Of a DNA stretch of 64,000 nucleotides, positions 46,662 to 55,779 are shown one piece after another (position 1 is the stretch's first letter; each line of letters opens with the position of its first letter). The DNA comes from a bacterium (GTDB taxonomy: Bacteria; Armatimonadota; Zipacnadia; Zipacnadales; UBA11051). Position numbers and translations under genes: made by a program. The stretch is from positions 1 through 64,000 of the forward strand of contig JAUVVY010000004.1 of the NCBI GenBank assembly GCA_030604405.1, written 5' to 3'. The notes beneath the pieces are model-generated. The model saw only the letters and a program-made list of their open reading frames with translations, was not told the origin of the DNA and did no database searches.

Positions 46662-46681
46662 GTCTCTATGCAAGTAGAGAC
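46662..46681. promoter_or_regulatory. Perfect 7-bp inverted repeat ahead of the ECF sigma gene
   Basis: GTCTCTA (46662-46668) and TAGAGAC (46675-46681) flank a 6-base spacer, 20 bp before the ATG at 46702. It could be an operator or a leader hairpin near the ribosome binding site (AGAGGGA). An AT-rich stretch (AATGAATAATTATG) lies just upstream and may hold a -10 element. Confidence 0.5.
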
Positions 46682-46701
46682 GAGCCGTAGAGGGAACGCT
46701 T

Positions 46702-47274
46702 ATGAGGCCACTGCAGCGGTGGCGCGAGCAGAGACTGCTGCGCCGGGTAAGCAACGGCGACAGAGACGCCGCCGGCCAACTCGTAGATGCGCATTACGAG
46801 GCGGCGTACCACTGGCTGCTGCATTTGTGCGGCGACAGCGAACAGGCAGCCGACTTGACCCAGGACACGTTTCTGCAGGTCTGGGAAGGCCTGGAAGGCT
46901 TTGAGGGGCGCTCTTCGCTGAAGACGTGGGTGCATCGCATCGCCTACCACGCCTTCCTGCGAGCGCAGCGTAGCCCGGAGCCTGAGAAGGCGCCGCTGTC
47001 AGAAGCTGCCAACGGCCCTGCGGCGGATCAGCCGATGCTCGCCCGGGGCGCCGTGCAGCAGGCCCTGGCTCAGCTTCCGCAGGCGCAGCAGTCGGTCGTG
47101 CTGCTGCACTATATCCAGGGCCTTACGTGCGCCGAGATTGCCCACGTGCTGGACATCCCCCTGGGCACGGTGCTCTCCCGACTGCACGCTGCCCGAGGCA
47201 CACTGCGCGAAGTTCTCTCCGACGACCCGTCGCCATCGAGACAGGAGGTCGAAGCTGATGTGGCTCAGGAGTAA
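46702..47274 (+). CDS. ECF-type RNA polymerase sigma factor
   Basis: A 190-residue sigma factor of usual ECF length. Region 2: AAGQLVDAHYEAAYHWLLHLCGDSEQAADLTQDTFLQVW, then SSLKTWVHRIAYHAFL. Region 4: LAQLPQAQQSVVLLHYIQGLTCAEIAHVLDIPLGTVLSRLHAARGTL, a clear helix-turn-helix. The downstream membrane protein gene begins inside the last 17 bp of this one with its own AGGAGG, the usual layout of sigma and its membrane regulator. ATG at 46702 follows GAGGGA. Confidence 0.95.
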   Translation: MRPLQRWREQRLLRRVSNGDRDAAGQLVDAHYEAAYHWLLHLCGDSEQAADLTQDTFLQVWEGLEGFEGRSSLKTWVHRIAYHAFLRAQRSPEPEKAPLSEAANGPAADQPMLARGAVQQALAQLPQAQQSVVLLHYIQGLTCAEIAHVLDIPLGTVLSRLHAARGTLREVLSDDPSPSRQEVEADVAQE

Positions 47275-49735
47275 TGACCGACAACTGAGAGCATTATTGG
47301 GGAGTGGCCCGCAGGAGCCGGTCCCGGATACACTGCGGGCGCGGCTGCAGGCGGATGTTGAGACGCGCTTTGGACAGCCTCGTGCTGCACCAGGTATTTT
47401 GCGTCGTGCCGCGAAGACGATTCGCAAAAAGCCGCTGCTAGCTGTGGCTGCGGTGCTGCTGGTCGCGCTCTTCATCGCCACTCCGGTGCTGGTCGCGACC
47501 AACTGGGAGACAGAAAGGTTCGTCTGGGCGGCGAAGACAGCGCTACAGTTAAGGGAATTCGCAATAACTTATGCGCGCGGTATGGTGGGTGCAGCTACCG
47601 GCTTCCCGCTGCCGCAGCCGCTGGGAACAATAGCGGACGGCCTCGATCACAGGGCAAGCCTCTTGCGGACGTTCGAGGGCTACGGAACGTTGCTCCTAGT
47701 CCAGGGCCCTGATCGTCCCCGCGGCACAAACTTGCCAGACGTTATGCAAACCCGTTTCTATGCGATAGATGAGGACAACAACCAATGGCTGATTGAGGTA
47801 AGCTGGCACGACCCCCCGGAAGCAGATAAAGAGCGGGGTATGGGACACCGGGTGCACCTTTGCAATGGCGGGGTCCTAGCGGAAAAATCCGTCGAAGCGA
47901 GACGCTGGAACCTGAGAGATGCAAAGGAGCCTGGTAACCGCCATGAAACACTCATGCGCGATGGTCTGTGCTTGCGTGAGTGGGGCAACAACTCATGGCG
48001 CAGATCCTTCTTGCAGCTTTCCGATCCTGCCGTTAGCGAGGAAACAGTTGATGGGGCAAATTGCTACAGAATCGCTGGGGACATGCTCACACCATATCCT
48101 GGCTACAGCGTCGGTATGATCATCTGGGCGGACCCTGACAAGGGGTTCGCAATCCGCAAGTGGGCGCACCTGTATATTCGTGATGGGCAGGTCTTCGAGG
48201 ACGTTATGGCCCACGCCTATGATCTGCGCGAATACGCGCCCGGCTTGTGGCTCCCGCAGCGTACCAAAGTCGTTAGGTGCACCCATCAAGGCGTCGCAGA
48301 GCGCACTCTGGACAAGGCGCATATCTACGCATTTACCGACGTCAAAGTCAACGACCCACTAAGTGAAGACTACTTCAGCCCGTACGTGTTCAAAGGTGCA
48401 CGTCCCGAGATCCCATATAAACCAAAGACACTTGATGATGACCCCGAGGAAACCGAGCGCAGGGAGACCCTCTTGAGACAGCTCTTAGAAGCGCAGGCCG
48501 ATCCCGCCGCCCTTATCGAGCCATTGCCACAACTGCTCCGTACTCCGAACGTCTTGGTGGCTGTCCTCAATGCAATGGCACGAGTCAGGACCGCACACAT
48601 CGTCTCCGCGCACGGGGAAATATGGTTCTCACGGGATCATGGTCTGCGCAGGGAGTACGGTCGAACAGTGCGTGTATCAACCTCGGAGGCCCTCTGGGAG
48701 TACGACACTGACACCAACAAGGTCACTATTGCAGACCCGGAGCCGGATCCCGGTAAGGAGCTACTCGAAGAACTATCGGGCTCGCGTTGGCTCGATGCAC
48801 TTCGGGAGGGCGCCTCCAGCCTTCGGTTTCGCGTGTCTGAAACGGTATTGGATGGCACGCCCGTGAAGCGCATTGACGCCAAAGATAGTGAAGCTCGGGT
48901 GATAGGAACGATTTGGATAGATGCAAGCACAATGCGCGTGATCGCAATTGACGAGTGGGACCTCCAGGAGGATGCAAGCCGGACCACATACGTGCGGTCC
49001 GAAGTAGAATACGACATGCCCCTAGACGCGGCGTTGTTTACCTTTGAGCCACCGGCAGATGCGACTATTGTGGATTGCCGTATCGACTCGGAACTCCGGG
49101 AGGTCATACAGCAAGCCATAAAGGCGGTTAAGACACTTCCAATGCATGAGATTGGAGAGGAGGCGCCGCTATACCACAACGACACGCGCAGATTCTACGG
49201 CTTCGACAAGTGGGAGGGGTGGCGGCAGAACGGCGTCGGAGAGCGAACGGAGTATGTCAATGGTACAGTGAATGGGGCCACGCCGCAACAGCGATGGGCG
49301 TACAGCACCAAAGCCAAAGACGGCTATATTACGGATCGGGATCCGTCGTCCAATTCATTCTTTACTAGCCAGGCTCACGCATGGTTGCGGGGCCTTCAGA
49401 CCGGCCGAGCTGGCGGGTATCCCGCGGATGCAAAACCCGAAGTCATCCGCGGAGAGAAGGATGGCCGCAGATTGGCGCGCGTAGTTGGGTATTTTACCTC
49501 CAGGCCCCCTTCAATTGAGAAGAAGCAATTGCCGGAAAGGTCAAAGGAAGTGCTCACGCTGGACCTTGACGCGAAAAGGCTAGTAGAGCGTGAGCTTTAT
49601 ATTTGGCTAGACGACCAGTGGCGCTTGGCCGAGCACGTCGAATTGGACTACCCGGACGAGTTGCCACCCGGCATATTCGAACCCGATCCCCCCGCCGGCG
49701 TGCACCTCGACGACCTGCGGAATGTCGCTAATTGA
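47258..49735 (+). CDS. Membrane protein with LolA-like modules, putative regulator of the ECF sigma factor
   Basis: About 825 residues. A short N-terminal cytosolic segment with RxLRALLGSGPQEPVPDTLRARLQADVETRF resembles anti-sigma N-termini but lacks H-x3-C-x2-C. One transmembrane helix follows at about 60-83 (PLLAVAAVLLVALFIATPVLV). The outside part has two or three repeated beta-rich sections like LolA (outer-membrane lipoprotein sorting) domains: CYRIAGDMLTPYPGYSVGMIIWADP; VKRIDAKDSEARVIGTIWIDA; and a third more divergent one near 650-800. ATG at 47258 has AGGAGG 8 bp upstream and overlaps the sigma gene by 17 bp. A lipid or envelope-sensing anti-sigma is likely but unproven. Confidence 0.72.
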   Translation: MWLRSNDRQLRALLGSGPQEPVPDTLRARLQADVETRFGQPRAAPGILRRAAKTIRKKPLLAVAAVLLVALFIATPVLVATNWETERFVWAAKTALQLREFAITYARGMVGAATGFPLPQPLGTIADGLDHRASLLRTFEGYGTLLLVQGPDRPRGTNLPDVMQTRFYAIDEDNNQWLIEVSWHDPPEADKERGMGHRVHLCNGGVLAEKSVEARRWNLRDAKEPGNRHETLMRDGLCLREWGNNSWRRSFLQLSDPAVSEETVDGANCYRIAGDMLTPYPGYSVGMIIWADPDKGFAIRKWAHLYIRDGQVFEDVMAHAYDLREYAPGLWLPQRTKVVRCTHQGVAERTLDKAHIYAFTDVKVNDPLSEDYFSPYVFKGARPEIPYKPKTLDDDPEETERRETLLRQLLEAQADPAALIEPLPQLLRTPNVLVAVLNAMARVRTAHIVSAHGEIWFSRDHGLRREYGRTVRVSTSEALWEYDTDTNKVTIADPEPDPGKELLEELSGSRWLDALREGASSLRFRVSETVLDGTPVKRIDAKDSEARVIGTIWIDASTMRVIAIDEWDLQEDASRTTYVRSEVEYDMPLDAALFTFEPPADATIVDCRIDSELREVIQQAIKAVKTLPMHEIGEEAPLYHNDTRRFYGFDKWEGWRQNGVGERTEYVNGTVNGATPQQRWAYSTKAKDGYITDRDPSSNSFFTSQAHAWLRGLQTGRAGGYPADAKPEVIRGEKDGRRLARVVGYFTSRPPSIEKKQLPERSKEVLTLDLDAKRLVERELYIWLDDQWRLAEHVELDYPDELPPGIFEPDPPAGVHLDDLRNVAN

Positions 49736-49783
49736 CGCCGTATGCAATGCCGACAATATAATGCGAATTGAGCCAGGCAAGTA

Positions 49784-50875
49784 CTAACCACACAACTGCT
49801 CGCACAGGTCGCCGACGAGCCGGACCAGGCTCATGTCGCCATCGGGCGGGACCTGGTCGGCTACGCCCAGGATGAATCTGCCGTACTCCCAGTGGTGCTC
49901 GACCACCAGTTCTACCTGCCGGCGCATGTCGTCAGCGCTGAACGGCGGCGCGAACATTGCCCCGGGAATCCCGCCGAACAGGATTATGTCCGGTCCCGCC
50001 ACCTCGCGCAGGTCCTCCACACCCACATCGCCCGTCGGCTTCGGCGTGATGGCCTCCACGAAGTCCAGTCCGGTCTCGGCCAACAGCGGCAGGATGCCTC
50101 GCACCGTGCCATCGAGGTGAGCGCCGACCTGCTTGCCGGCCTCGTGAAGCTGCTCGATGCGCCGCACGTAGTAGTCGAACTGGTAGCGCTTGAACCACGG
50201 GGTCATGACTTCGCCGGTGAGGTTGTCAGGCAATTCGACATAGGGCGTATCCCAGCTTGACATGGCGTCATAGGCGACATCGGCAGCCCGCCCCAGCGCT
50301 TCCAGGGTCAATTTCAGTTCTTCTGGCGCATCGGCCTCCAGGTAGGCGAAGTTCATCACCCCGCTCCACTCCGCCAGCATCTGCGAGACGGGCGAGCGCG
50401 GCGGCAGCACTGTCGGGTGGCCGTGTCCATTTGCCAGCCGGTTCAACTTCTCGAAGCGCTCGTAGTCTGGTGTTGAGTGTGTGGCATCGGCGATGTAGCG
50501 CAGCACCCGCAGGTCGTCCGTCGTCGCCACGGGGAATTTGACCGGCGCGGAGCTGGCTGTTTTCGGCAGAAACTTTTGCTGGCCCCGGATCTCTCCCACG
50601 GGCGTATGCCAGCGCGTGGTCGTCAGGTGACCGTCCTGCTCGGTGGTTATCTCGACGTTTTCGTAGGTGTTGGTGGTCGCCCAGACGTAGCCGAGGTAGT
50701 AGCCGACATTGTGGTCCACATGCAGCTTAATGAAGCCCTCGTCGCCCTCGTACTCGGCTGGCACGGCAGCTTTCAGCTCCTGGCCATGGTACCAGTAGGT
50801 CAGGTCCGCAAACCAGGGCATTATGTCTGGCCGCTGCCCATTCAGGACGGCGAGCAGTCGCTGCCGGAAGTTCAT
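49784..50875 (-). CDS. URO-D/MtaA-fold protein, third paralogue (Cys replaced by Asp)
   Basis: A 363-residue URO-D-superfamily protein beginning MNFRQRLLAVLNGQRPDIMPWFADLTYW. The metal site reads VGAHLDGTV, so the His remains and the Cys is replaced by Asp. FVEAITPKPTGDVGVEDLRE and DIILFGGIPGA are typical of the family's C-terminal half. Function is probably methyl transfer or unknown; it lacks the usual heme-enzyme surroundings. ATG at 50875 is preferred over the upstream start at 50899; GGTGG precedes it weakly. Convergent with the membrane protein gene, 48 bp apart. Confidence 0.82.
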   Translation of the reverse strand: MNFRQRLLAVLNGQRPDIMPWFADLTYWYHGQELKAAVPAEYEGDEGFIKLHVDHNVGYYLGYVWATTNTYENVEITTEQDGHLTTTRWHTPVGEIRGQQKFLPKTASSAPVKFPVATTDDLRVLRYIADATHSTPDYERFEKLNRLANGHGHPTVLPPRSPVSQMLAEWSGVMNFAYLEADAPEELKLTLEALGRAADVAYDAMSSWDTPYVELPDNLTGEVMTPWFKRYQFDYYVRRIEQLHEAGKQVGAHLDGTVRGILPLLAETGLDFVEAITPKPTGDVGVEDLREVAGPDIILFGGIPGAMFAPPFSADDMRRQVELVVEHHWEYGRFILGVADQVPPDGDMSLVRLVGDLCEQLCG

Positions 50876-51050
50876 CGCACCAATACCACCCGCGTTCACC
50901 TCGTCAGACTTTCTTGGATGTACGCGCCCCGCCTGCCCTGACTACTCGCGAGTGCGTGCAGAGATTATCGCTACATCAGGTGGCAATGAGAGGCCCCAGT
51001 GCATGTCCTTCAAACCCCCACGCGCAAACTGCCTGTCACCCGCTATGCCG

Positions 51051-53255
51051 TCAGAAGACAGGCAGGTTGATCGGGCGGCTCCCGCTGGATCCGTCCGGCT
51101 CCACCACCGCCGGCTCCAGGTGCACGCCCTGTGGCCAGAAGACCACAACCCCACCCTCAGCAGCCAGTGCCTCATAGTCAGTATCCAGTCGGCGTCTCAG
51201 CGACTGGGAGTTGGCGATCCAATCCAGGACTAGCTGGCGGTAAACGAGCGGGAGAGTTCGCGCATTCCAGGCAGGCAGCGGTCGGGCGGATACGCGCGAC
51301 TGTCCGCCAGGCCCGGCCAGGACCGCCGCGCCCCCCGGCGTAAGATGCGGCGAACGGCAGCCCAAAGCCGGCAGGCGCAGAATTGCATCGGTGCCAACGG
51401 GTTGCTTCGGATAGCGATCGCTGGTGAATGTCCACACGGGTGTATCCTCTTTGCCAGGCGCCAGGGCCGGCAGCCCTGTCGCGACCTCCAGGGCCCAGAT
51501 CAGATGGCCTAACGGCGCCTGCTGCGCTGAGACCAGCAGCAGCTTGTCAGCGGCGGCGCTGGCGGCTTCGGGCCGCAGGCCGGCCGGTATCTGCCCGGGC
51601 ATCTCCCGCAGACATGACCACACCGGTCCAGCCGACACCAGTTCGTCCGCCAGGTGCGGCGACATCGCATACGGCCAATACCACCAGAGTACCGAGCCAT
51701 CCAGCGGCTCTGGCATCAGTTCCAGCGGCGGAGCATAATTGAGAACACCGCCACCGTGAGTGACTATCGCTTCCTCGCCGGCCCTGAGCACAAGCTCAAA
51801 GCCGCTGATCCGCCAGATGCCCAGAGCCAGCTTGTTCGCCGGCGTTTGCTCTCGCCGTGGCGTTCCCGGTCTGAGGCGCAACAGCGAGTAGATCAGCTCA
51901 AGCTGCTGCTGAGTCAAGTGCGGGGATTTGATGTAGCCCTGTTCTCTGTGGGATACCTGCTCGGGCGTGACAGTTTCCAACAGGCGGCTGGCGGTTACGA
52001 AGCGGTCGGCATCTGCATCGCTCGCTCCCTCCGCCGCTGCTCCCAGGATAACCAGCGCTTCTCCGCCGGCGCTATTGTAAGCACGCAGGCCGGATGCCGC
52101 CAGGGCCGCGGCAATCTCTGCAACCGGGGCCGACGGGTCGGCACGTACCCCGATGTCGGCCTGGGCTGCCTCCGGGTCAGCGACGAGCGCCAAGCCAGGC
52201 CGCTCACACAGCCTTTCAATGAGGCTTTTGGCCGTAATCGGCGAAGGCAGAGCCGCTTGACGCGGAGGAGCAGAGGGGGCGATCCCAAGGCGCTCAAGTT
52301 CGGCCCTGGCGTGTTCCGGCGCCTTGCCGCGGCCGTACTCCGCCAGATGGTGCAGCAGCGTCACTGCCTTCGGACTATCCACATAGGAAATGGCAGTTAC
52401 TACGTCGCGATAGTCTCGATAAATCTGTACCATCAGCGACAGATATGGCAGGACAGCCTCGTCGGTCACGTGCAGAAGTGCGCGGCGGCAGGCGTCATCG
52501 CTCGGACGATAGAGACTGCCATCCGCCAGCTCAACCGGCTGCAGATACTTCTCGCCTTGATGGCGTTCGCCGTGGAAAATCTGTGCATACTGCTCTTCCA
52601 GGCGAGCCGCGTCGCGGGGGAGGACGCTGACTGTCATGGTCTGTGAGGAGAGAGTGATCGGCGCACTATCCAGCTTGTGCCCGTCAATCACGATAAGCTG
52701 GCCTTCAACCGTATATTCACCAGGCTGGGCAAAGTCGTACCAGTAGCTGACAATGGTCTCGTACCGCTTCGCCACGCCCGCGGGAAACGTCGCGACCATT
52801 CCGTCCATACGCGAGGGCGGTGGCTGATAAGGGCGGCCGACGCGGCGGCCATCTGCAGTGGTGACGGCGAAATGAATTGCTTCGTCCACACCGCCAATGA
52901 AGGGCAGGACTAGATTCTTCTCGCCGGAAGCAATTATGCTGAGGCGTGCAATCAGCGGCTCGCCGGCGCTTATCTGCGTGCCCGGCCAGAGCACAACCGA
53001 CAACTGCAGATCGCCCGGCTGTAGAGCCGGAGTGTGCGACCGCCCGGCTTCAGGCGGCCGTCTGACCAGTTCCTCATCGAAGATCCATTCGACCCATCGC
53101 CTTGGAAAAGGCTTTGCATACGGCTCGACGGGTTGAGCCGCAGCCGTCCGCTCGTCAAACGCGGTCACGGCCAGGCACGTGATTATGATGCACATCACAA
53201 CCACGGTCACACAGATGCGTAACGCGGTAAGTGGAGCAGCATTTGGCATCCTCAT
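51051..53255 (-). CDS. Secreted protein of unknown function with an STN-like stretch
   Basis: A signal peptide (RICVTVVVMCIIITCLAV) starts this 734-residue exported protein. The first part (about 50-200) is beta-rich (GDLQLSVVLWPGTQISAGEPLIARLSI). A helical, HEAT-like part follows near 240-320. About residues 335-390 (LALVADPEAAQADIGVRA...LAASGLRAYN) resemble an STN (secretin/TonB short N-terminal) fold. I recognise no enzyme family. The ATG at 53255 has AGGAGG 8 bp upstream; a longer reading frame upstream looks non-coding. Confidence 0.7.
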   Translation of the reverse strand: MRMPNAAPLTALRICVTVVVMCIIITCLAVTAFDERTAAAQPVEPYAKPFPRRWVEWIFDEELVRRPPEAGRSHTPALQPGDLQLSVVLWPGTQISAGEPLIARLSIIASGEKNLVLPFIGGVDEAIHFAVTTADGRRVGRPYQPPPSRMDGMVATFPAGVAKRYETIVSYWYDFAQPGEYTVEGQLIVIDGHKLDSAPITLSSQTMTVSVLPRDAARLEEQYAQIFHGERHQGEKYLQPVELADGSLYRPSDDACRRALLHVTDEAVLPYLSLMVQIYRDYRDVVTAISYVDSPKAVTLLHHLAEYGRGKAPEHARAELERLGIAPSAPPRQAALPSPITAKSLIERLCERPGLALVADPEAAQADIGVRADPSAPVAEIAAALAASGLRAYNSAGGEALVILGAAAEGASDADADRFVTASRLLETVTPEQVSHREQGYIKSPHLTQQQLELIYSLLRLRPGTPRREQTPANKLALGIWRISGFELVLRAGEEAIVTHGGGVLNYAPPLELMPEPLDGSVLWWYWPYAMSPHLADELVSAGPVWSCLREMPGQIPAGLRPEAASAAADKLLLVSAQQAPLGHLIWALEVATGLPALAPGKEDTPVWTFTSDRYPKQPVGTDAILRLPALGCRSPHLTPGGAAVLAGPGGQSRVSARPLPAWNARTLPLVYRQLVLDWIANSQSLRRRLDTDYEALAAEGGVVVFWPQGVHLEPAVVEPDGSSGSRPINLPVF

Positions 53256-53661
53256 AGCCGGGGCCTCCTGCGCCACGAGAAGCTGGCGGTAGATCCTGTT
53301 ATTGGTCTCGCTAACGCCTCGACATCGCAAGCCGTTCCATCCGCAATCGCCGTCGCCCGCCTGACCAGCCCGATCCGCTGCCGTGTCGCCTCGCCGAGAC
53401 TGCAATGTCATTCCCAGCCTCAGGCAAGCAGTTGCGAAGCAAGAATACATCACTATCCAGTTTCCCCACAAGGTTAGCAACTACCTGTTCTCGAAGTAGC
53501 ATTCGGCGCAAGTACTCACGTTGGGGCTTGTCCTAACCCCCTAGCCCCCTTCCCGGGTACCCGCGCCGAAGGCGTGGGTGAGGAAGGGGGAATCAAAGGG
53601 GGTTAGATAAGTAGTTAGCATTTGACATCACCGGCCATTCTCTCGGTAAGGGAGGCGACCT
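53256..53661. other. Divergent intergenic region with a palindromic repeat
   Basis: No gene was recognised between the two divergent coding regions. It contains the repeat copy at 53532-53606 described separately and presumably the promoters of both genes. Confidence 0.5.
53532..53606 (+). repeat. Dispersed palindromic repeat, copy 1
   Basis: Begins CCTAACCCCCTAGCCCCC and ends GGAATCAAAGGGGGTTAG, so its ends are inverted repeats of each other (CTAACCCCC / GGGGGTTAG), with an inner palindromic part (CCGGGTACCCG). The same ends occur in opposite orientation at 57769-57845. The length of about 75 bp and the lack of coding capacity suggest a MITE- or REP-like element. Confidence 0.75.
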
Positions 53662-55377
53662 ATGTCCGCACGTCAATATCTTCTGGTACGCTCGCAGCAA
53701 AGGGAAAACACCTATGGGCCTTTTACGGGTGAGATACTCAAGGCAGAAGGGCTTATGGGATTCGAGACGGTTGATCTGGACGCCTCGGCTATGCCGGTGC
53801 TCCAGCCCCGCGACCTGGTGGTGCTGACGCGATGCTTTCTGTGGAACTCCGAGATTGACATGCTTTATAGTGCAGTAGAGGCCGGCACGCGGCTGGTCTG
53901 CCTGCAGCCATCGCCACGTCTGGCCGAGCGTTTCGGCTGGGAGAGCCAGAGTCGCGTGATCCATCCCGGCTGGGTAACCATAAGAGCAGGCTATCCCGGC
54001 TCTGGGACCCCGATCCAGGCACATGTGCCGATAAGCGCGTTCAAACCCGTCGCTTCCTGCGATGAATCCACATATATCGCCGACGCGATGTGTGCCGACT
54101 GGTCGTGTGGCAATATCCCGGCCGCCACCTGTCAGGACGTGGGCAAGGGGAAGGTCGCTCTGTTCTTCTATGACCTGCCGAAAGCGGTGGCCCGCATTCG
54201 CTGTGGCAATCCCGATCTGGCATCTCTCGTAACCCACGGGCACTGGGAAATGATACACGCATTCAATCTCTTTGTGGACCATCTAGACGGCCGCGTCTCA
54301 CATCTGCCCCAGGCGGACTTCCACTGCCAACTGCTCGCCAGGGTACTCACCGATATCTGCGCCTATCCGCTGCCACGCTTCTGGTACTACGAGCAAGCAC
54401 AACACCGAACCGCAGCAGTCTTCCAGAGTGATGACGATGGCTCGACGCCGGAGCAGTTCCAAGAGCTTTCCGAGGCCCTCATGCAACGTGGCGGGACTGC
54501 GACTTTCTATCTCATGGAAGATACCAAGCTCTCAGATCAACAGGTGCAGGCTTTGCGGGCAAAGGGCCATACCTTCGGCCCTCACGTCAATGCCCACTCT
54601 TCGGGTGAGGACTTTCGTCTCGGCCTTCCCGCACAATTGGTCAAGGAGACGCAGCTTTTCCGCAGCCGCTACGGCAAAATGAGCAGCACCATCCAGAGCC
54701 ACTGCGCCCCGTGGTACGGATACATGGACTGGGTGCCGCTGCACGTTGAAAACGGCTTCCGGCTGCTTTTTGCTTTCATAGGCAATCCGATGAACCTGTT
54801 CAACAGATACATGTGCGGCTCCGGCCGGCCGATGCGGTTTTTCGACGTTGACGGCACGCTGTACGACTGCTGGCAGCAGCCCCTGGTCACAATGGACGAC
54901 GGCTCTATCAAGGAGAGAATCTCAAACAACTACCCCCAGCTTATCGAGCAGTTCGCAAGCCTGCTTCGCAATGCGCTGGAGAAGAACCATACTGCAATCT
55001 CAATACTTTCGCACCCGGTGAGTTTTTCCACCTACAGCAAGGTCTTCATGGCACCGGCCTTCGATCTTCTGGCGCAGGAGAATGTGCCAATCTATAATGG
55101 GGATAAATGGTGCGAATTCCTGGATCGCCGCGACGCGGTTCGAATCCAGCACAGCATAGGCGAGGACAAGGAAATCCGCTACACCGTTTCAAATCTCGCC
55201 GGCAGCCTTCCGCTGATGCTGCCGGTTACACACGCAGAGGGCGAGATGCCCGAGGTGCTGGTTGATGGCGTTCGTGCTGAAGGCGTGCTTCAGCGGCGAC
55301 TTCAGCAGGACTATCTATTCGTGCCCCTTGAAGCAGCCGAAGCCGGCGAAGAAATCGAAGTTGCGGTACGAGAATAA
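53662..55377 (+). CDS. NodB-like polysaccharide-deacetylase-family protein
   Basis: In this 571-residue protein the middle part carries NodB-type metal motifs: QSDDDGS where the family has TFDDG, and GPHVNAHSS, an H-x3-H motif. The Asp-His-His metal triad is thus kept. The N-terminal 200 residues are an alpha/beta region (LVVLTRCFLWNSEIDMLYSAVEAGTRLVCLQPSP) like a class I amidotransferase or ThuA fold; the last 100 are beta-rich. No signal peptide is visible. It could deacetylate a carbohydrate or be a cryptic relative. ATG at 53662 has GGGAGG 7 bp upstream. Confidence 0.75.
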   Translation: MSARQYLLVRSQQRENTYGPFTGEILKAEGLMGFETVDLDASAMPVLQPRDLVVLTRCFLWNSEIDMLYSAVEAGTRLVCLQPSPRLAERFGWESQSRVIHPGWVTIRAGYPGSGTPIQAHVPISAFKPVASCDESTYIADAMCADWSCGNIPAATCQDVGKGKVALFFYDLPKAVARIRCGNPDLASLVTHGHWEMIHAFNLFVDHLDGRVSHLPQADFHCQLLARVLTDICAYPLPRFWYYEQAQHRTAAVFQSDDDGSTPEQFQELSEALMQRGGTATFYLMEDTKLSDQQVQALRAKGHTFGPHVNAHSSGEDFRLGLPAQLVKETQLFRSRYGKMSSTIQSHCAPWYGYMDWVPLHVENGFRLLFAFIGNPMNLFNRYMCGSGRPMRFFDVDGTLYDCWQQPLVTMDDGSIKERISNNYPQLIEQFASLLRNALEKNHTAISILSHPVSFSTYSKVFMAPAFDLLAQENVPIYNGDKWCEFLDRRDAVRIQHSIGEDKEIRYTVSNLAGSLPLMLPVTHAEGEMPEVLVDGVRAEGVLQRRLQQDYLFVPLEAAEAGEEIEVAVRE

Positions 55378-55779
55378 CGCTACTAAATCGGGCGCAGTCA
55401 CCTGCTTGCTCTTTCCCCTTGCCGATAGCTTGCACAGCACATGGTCCGCTGGCATCAGCTCCTGGTAGATCATCCCGAAGCACCTCTGTTGCGCATCGCG
55501 TTGTCCTTGCATAGCGGCCTGCCGCCTTCCAATCGCTGCGCCATCAACTTCCCAAACCTATTGCAGTACACTCGCGACTTGACATCTGCCCCAGTCCCCT
55601 ATAATCTGTGACAAGCTTTTGCAACAGTCTCACATTGCATATCACGCATCACACTGGGCAGGCGATGACACTGGCAACTGAACCGCCGTAAGCAGCAGGC
55701 AGGTTGAGTTCGAACCGGGGAAATACCATCTCACTGAGCGAAGGCAACTTCAGCAGAAGTCTCTCAAGGAGTGATTGTC
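55378..55779. other. Upstream region of the beta-propeller gene
   Basis: No gene was seen. It holds the promoter candidate at 55579-55605 and a block of about 55 bp (55579-55632) that resembles 58668-58722 ahead of the beta-helix gene. Confidence 0.55.
55579..55605 (+). promoter_or_regulatory. Sigma-70-type promoter of the beta-propeller gene
   Basis: TTGACA (55579-55584) and TATAAT (55600-55605) are both perfect consensus elements with a 15-bp spacer, slightly shorter than the preferred 17. The gene starts 174 bp downstream, leaving a long leader. The same arrangement, TTGACA-15-CATAAT, precedes the beta-helix gene, which supports function. Confidence 0.65.
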
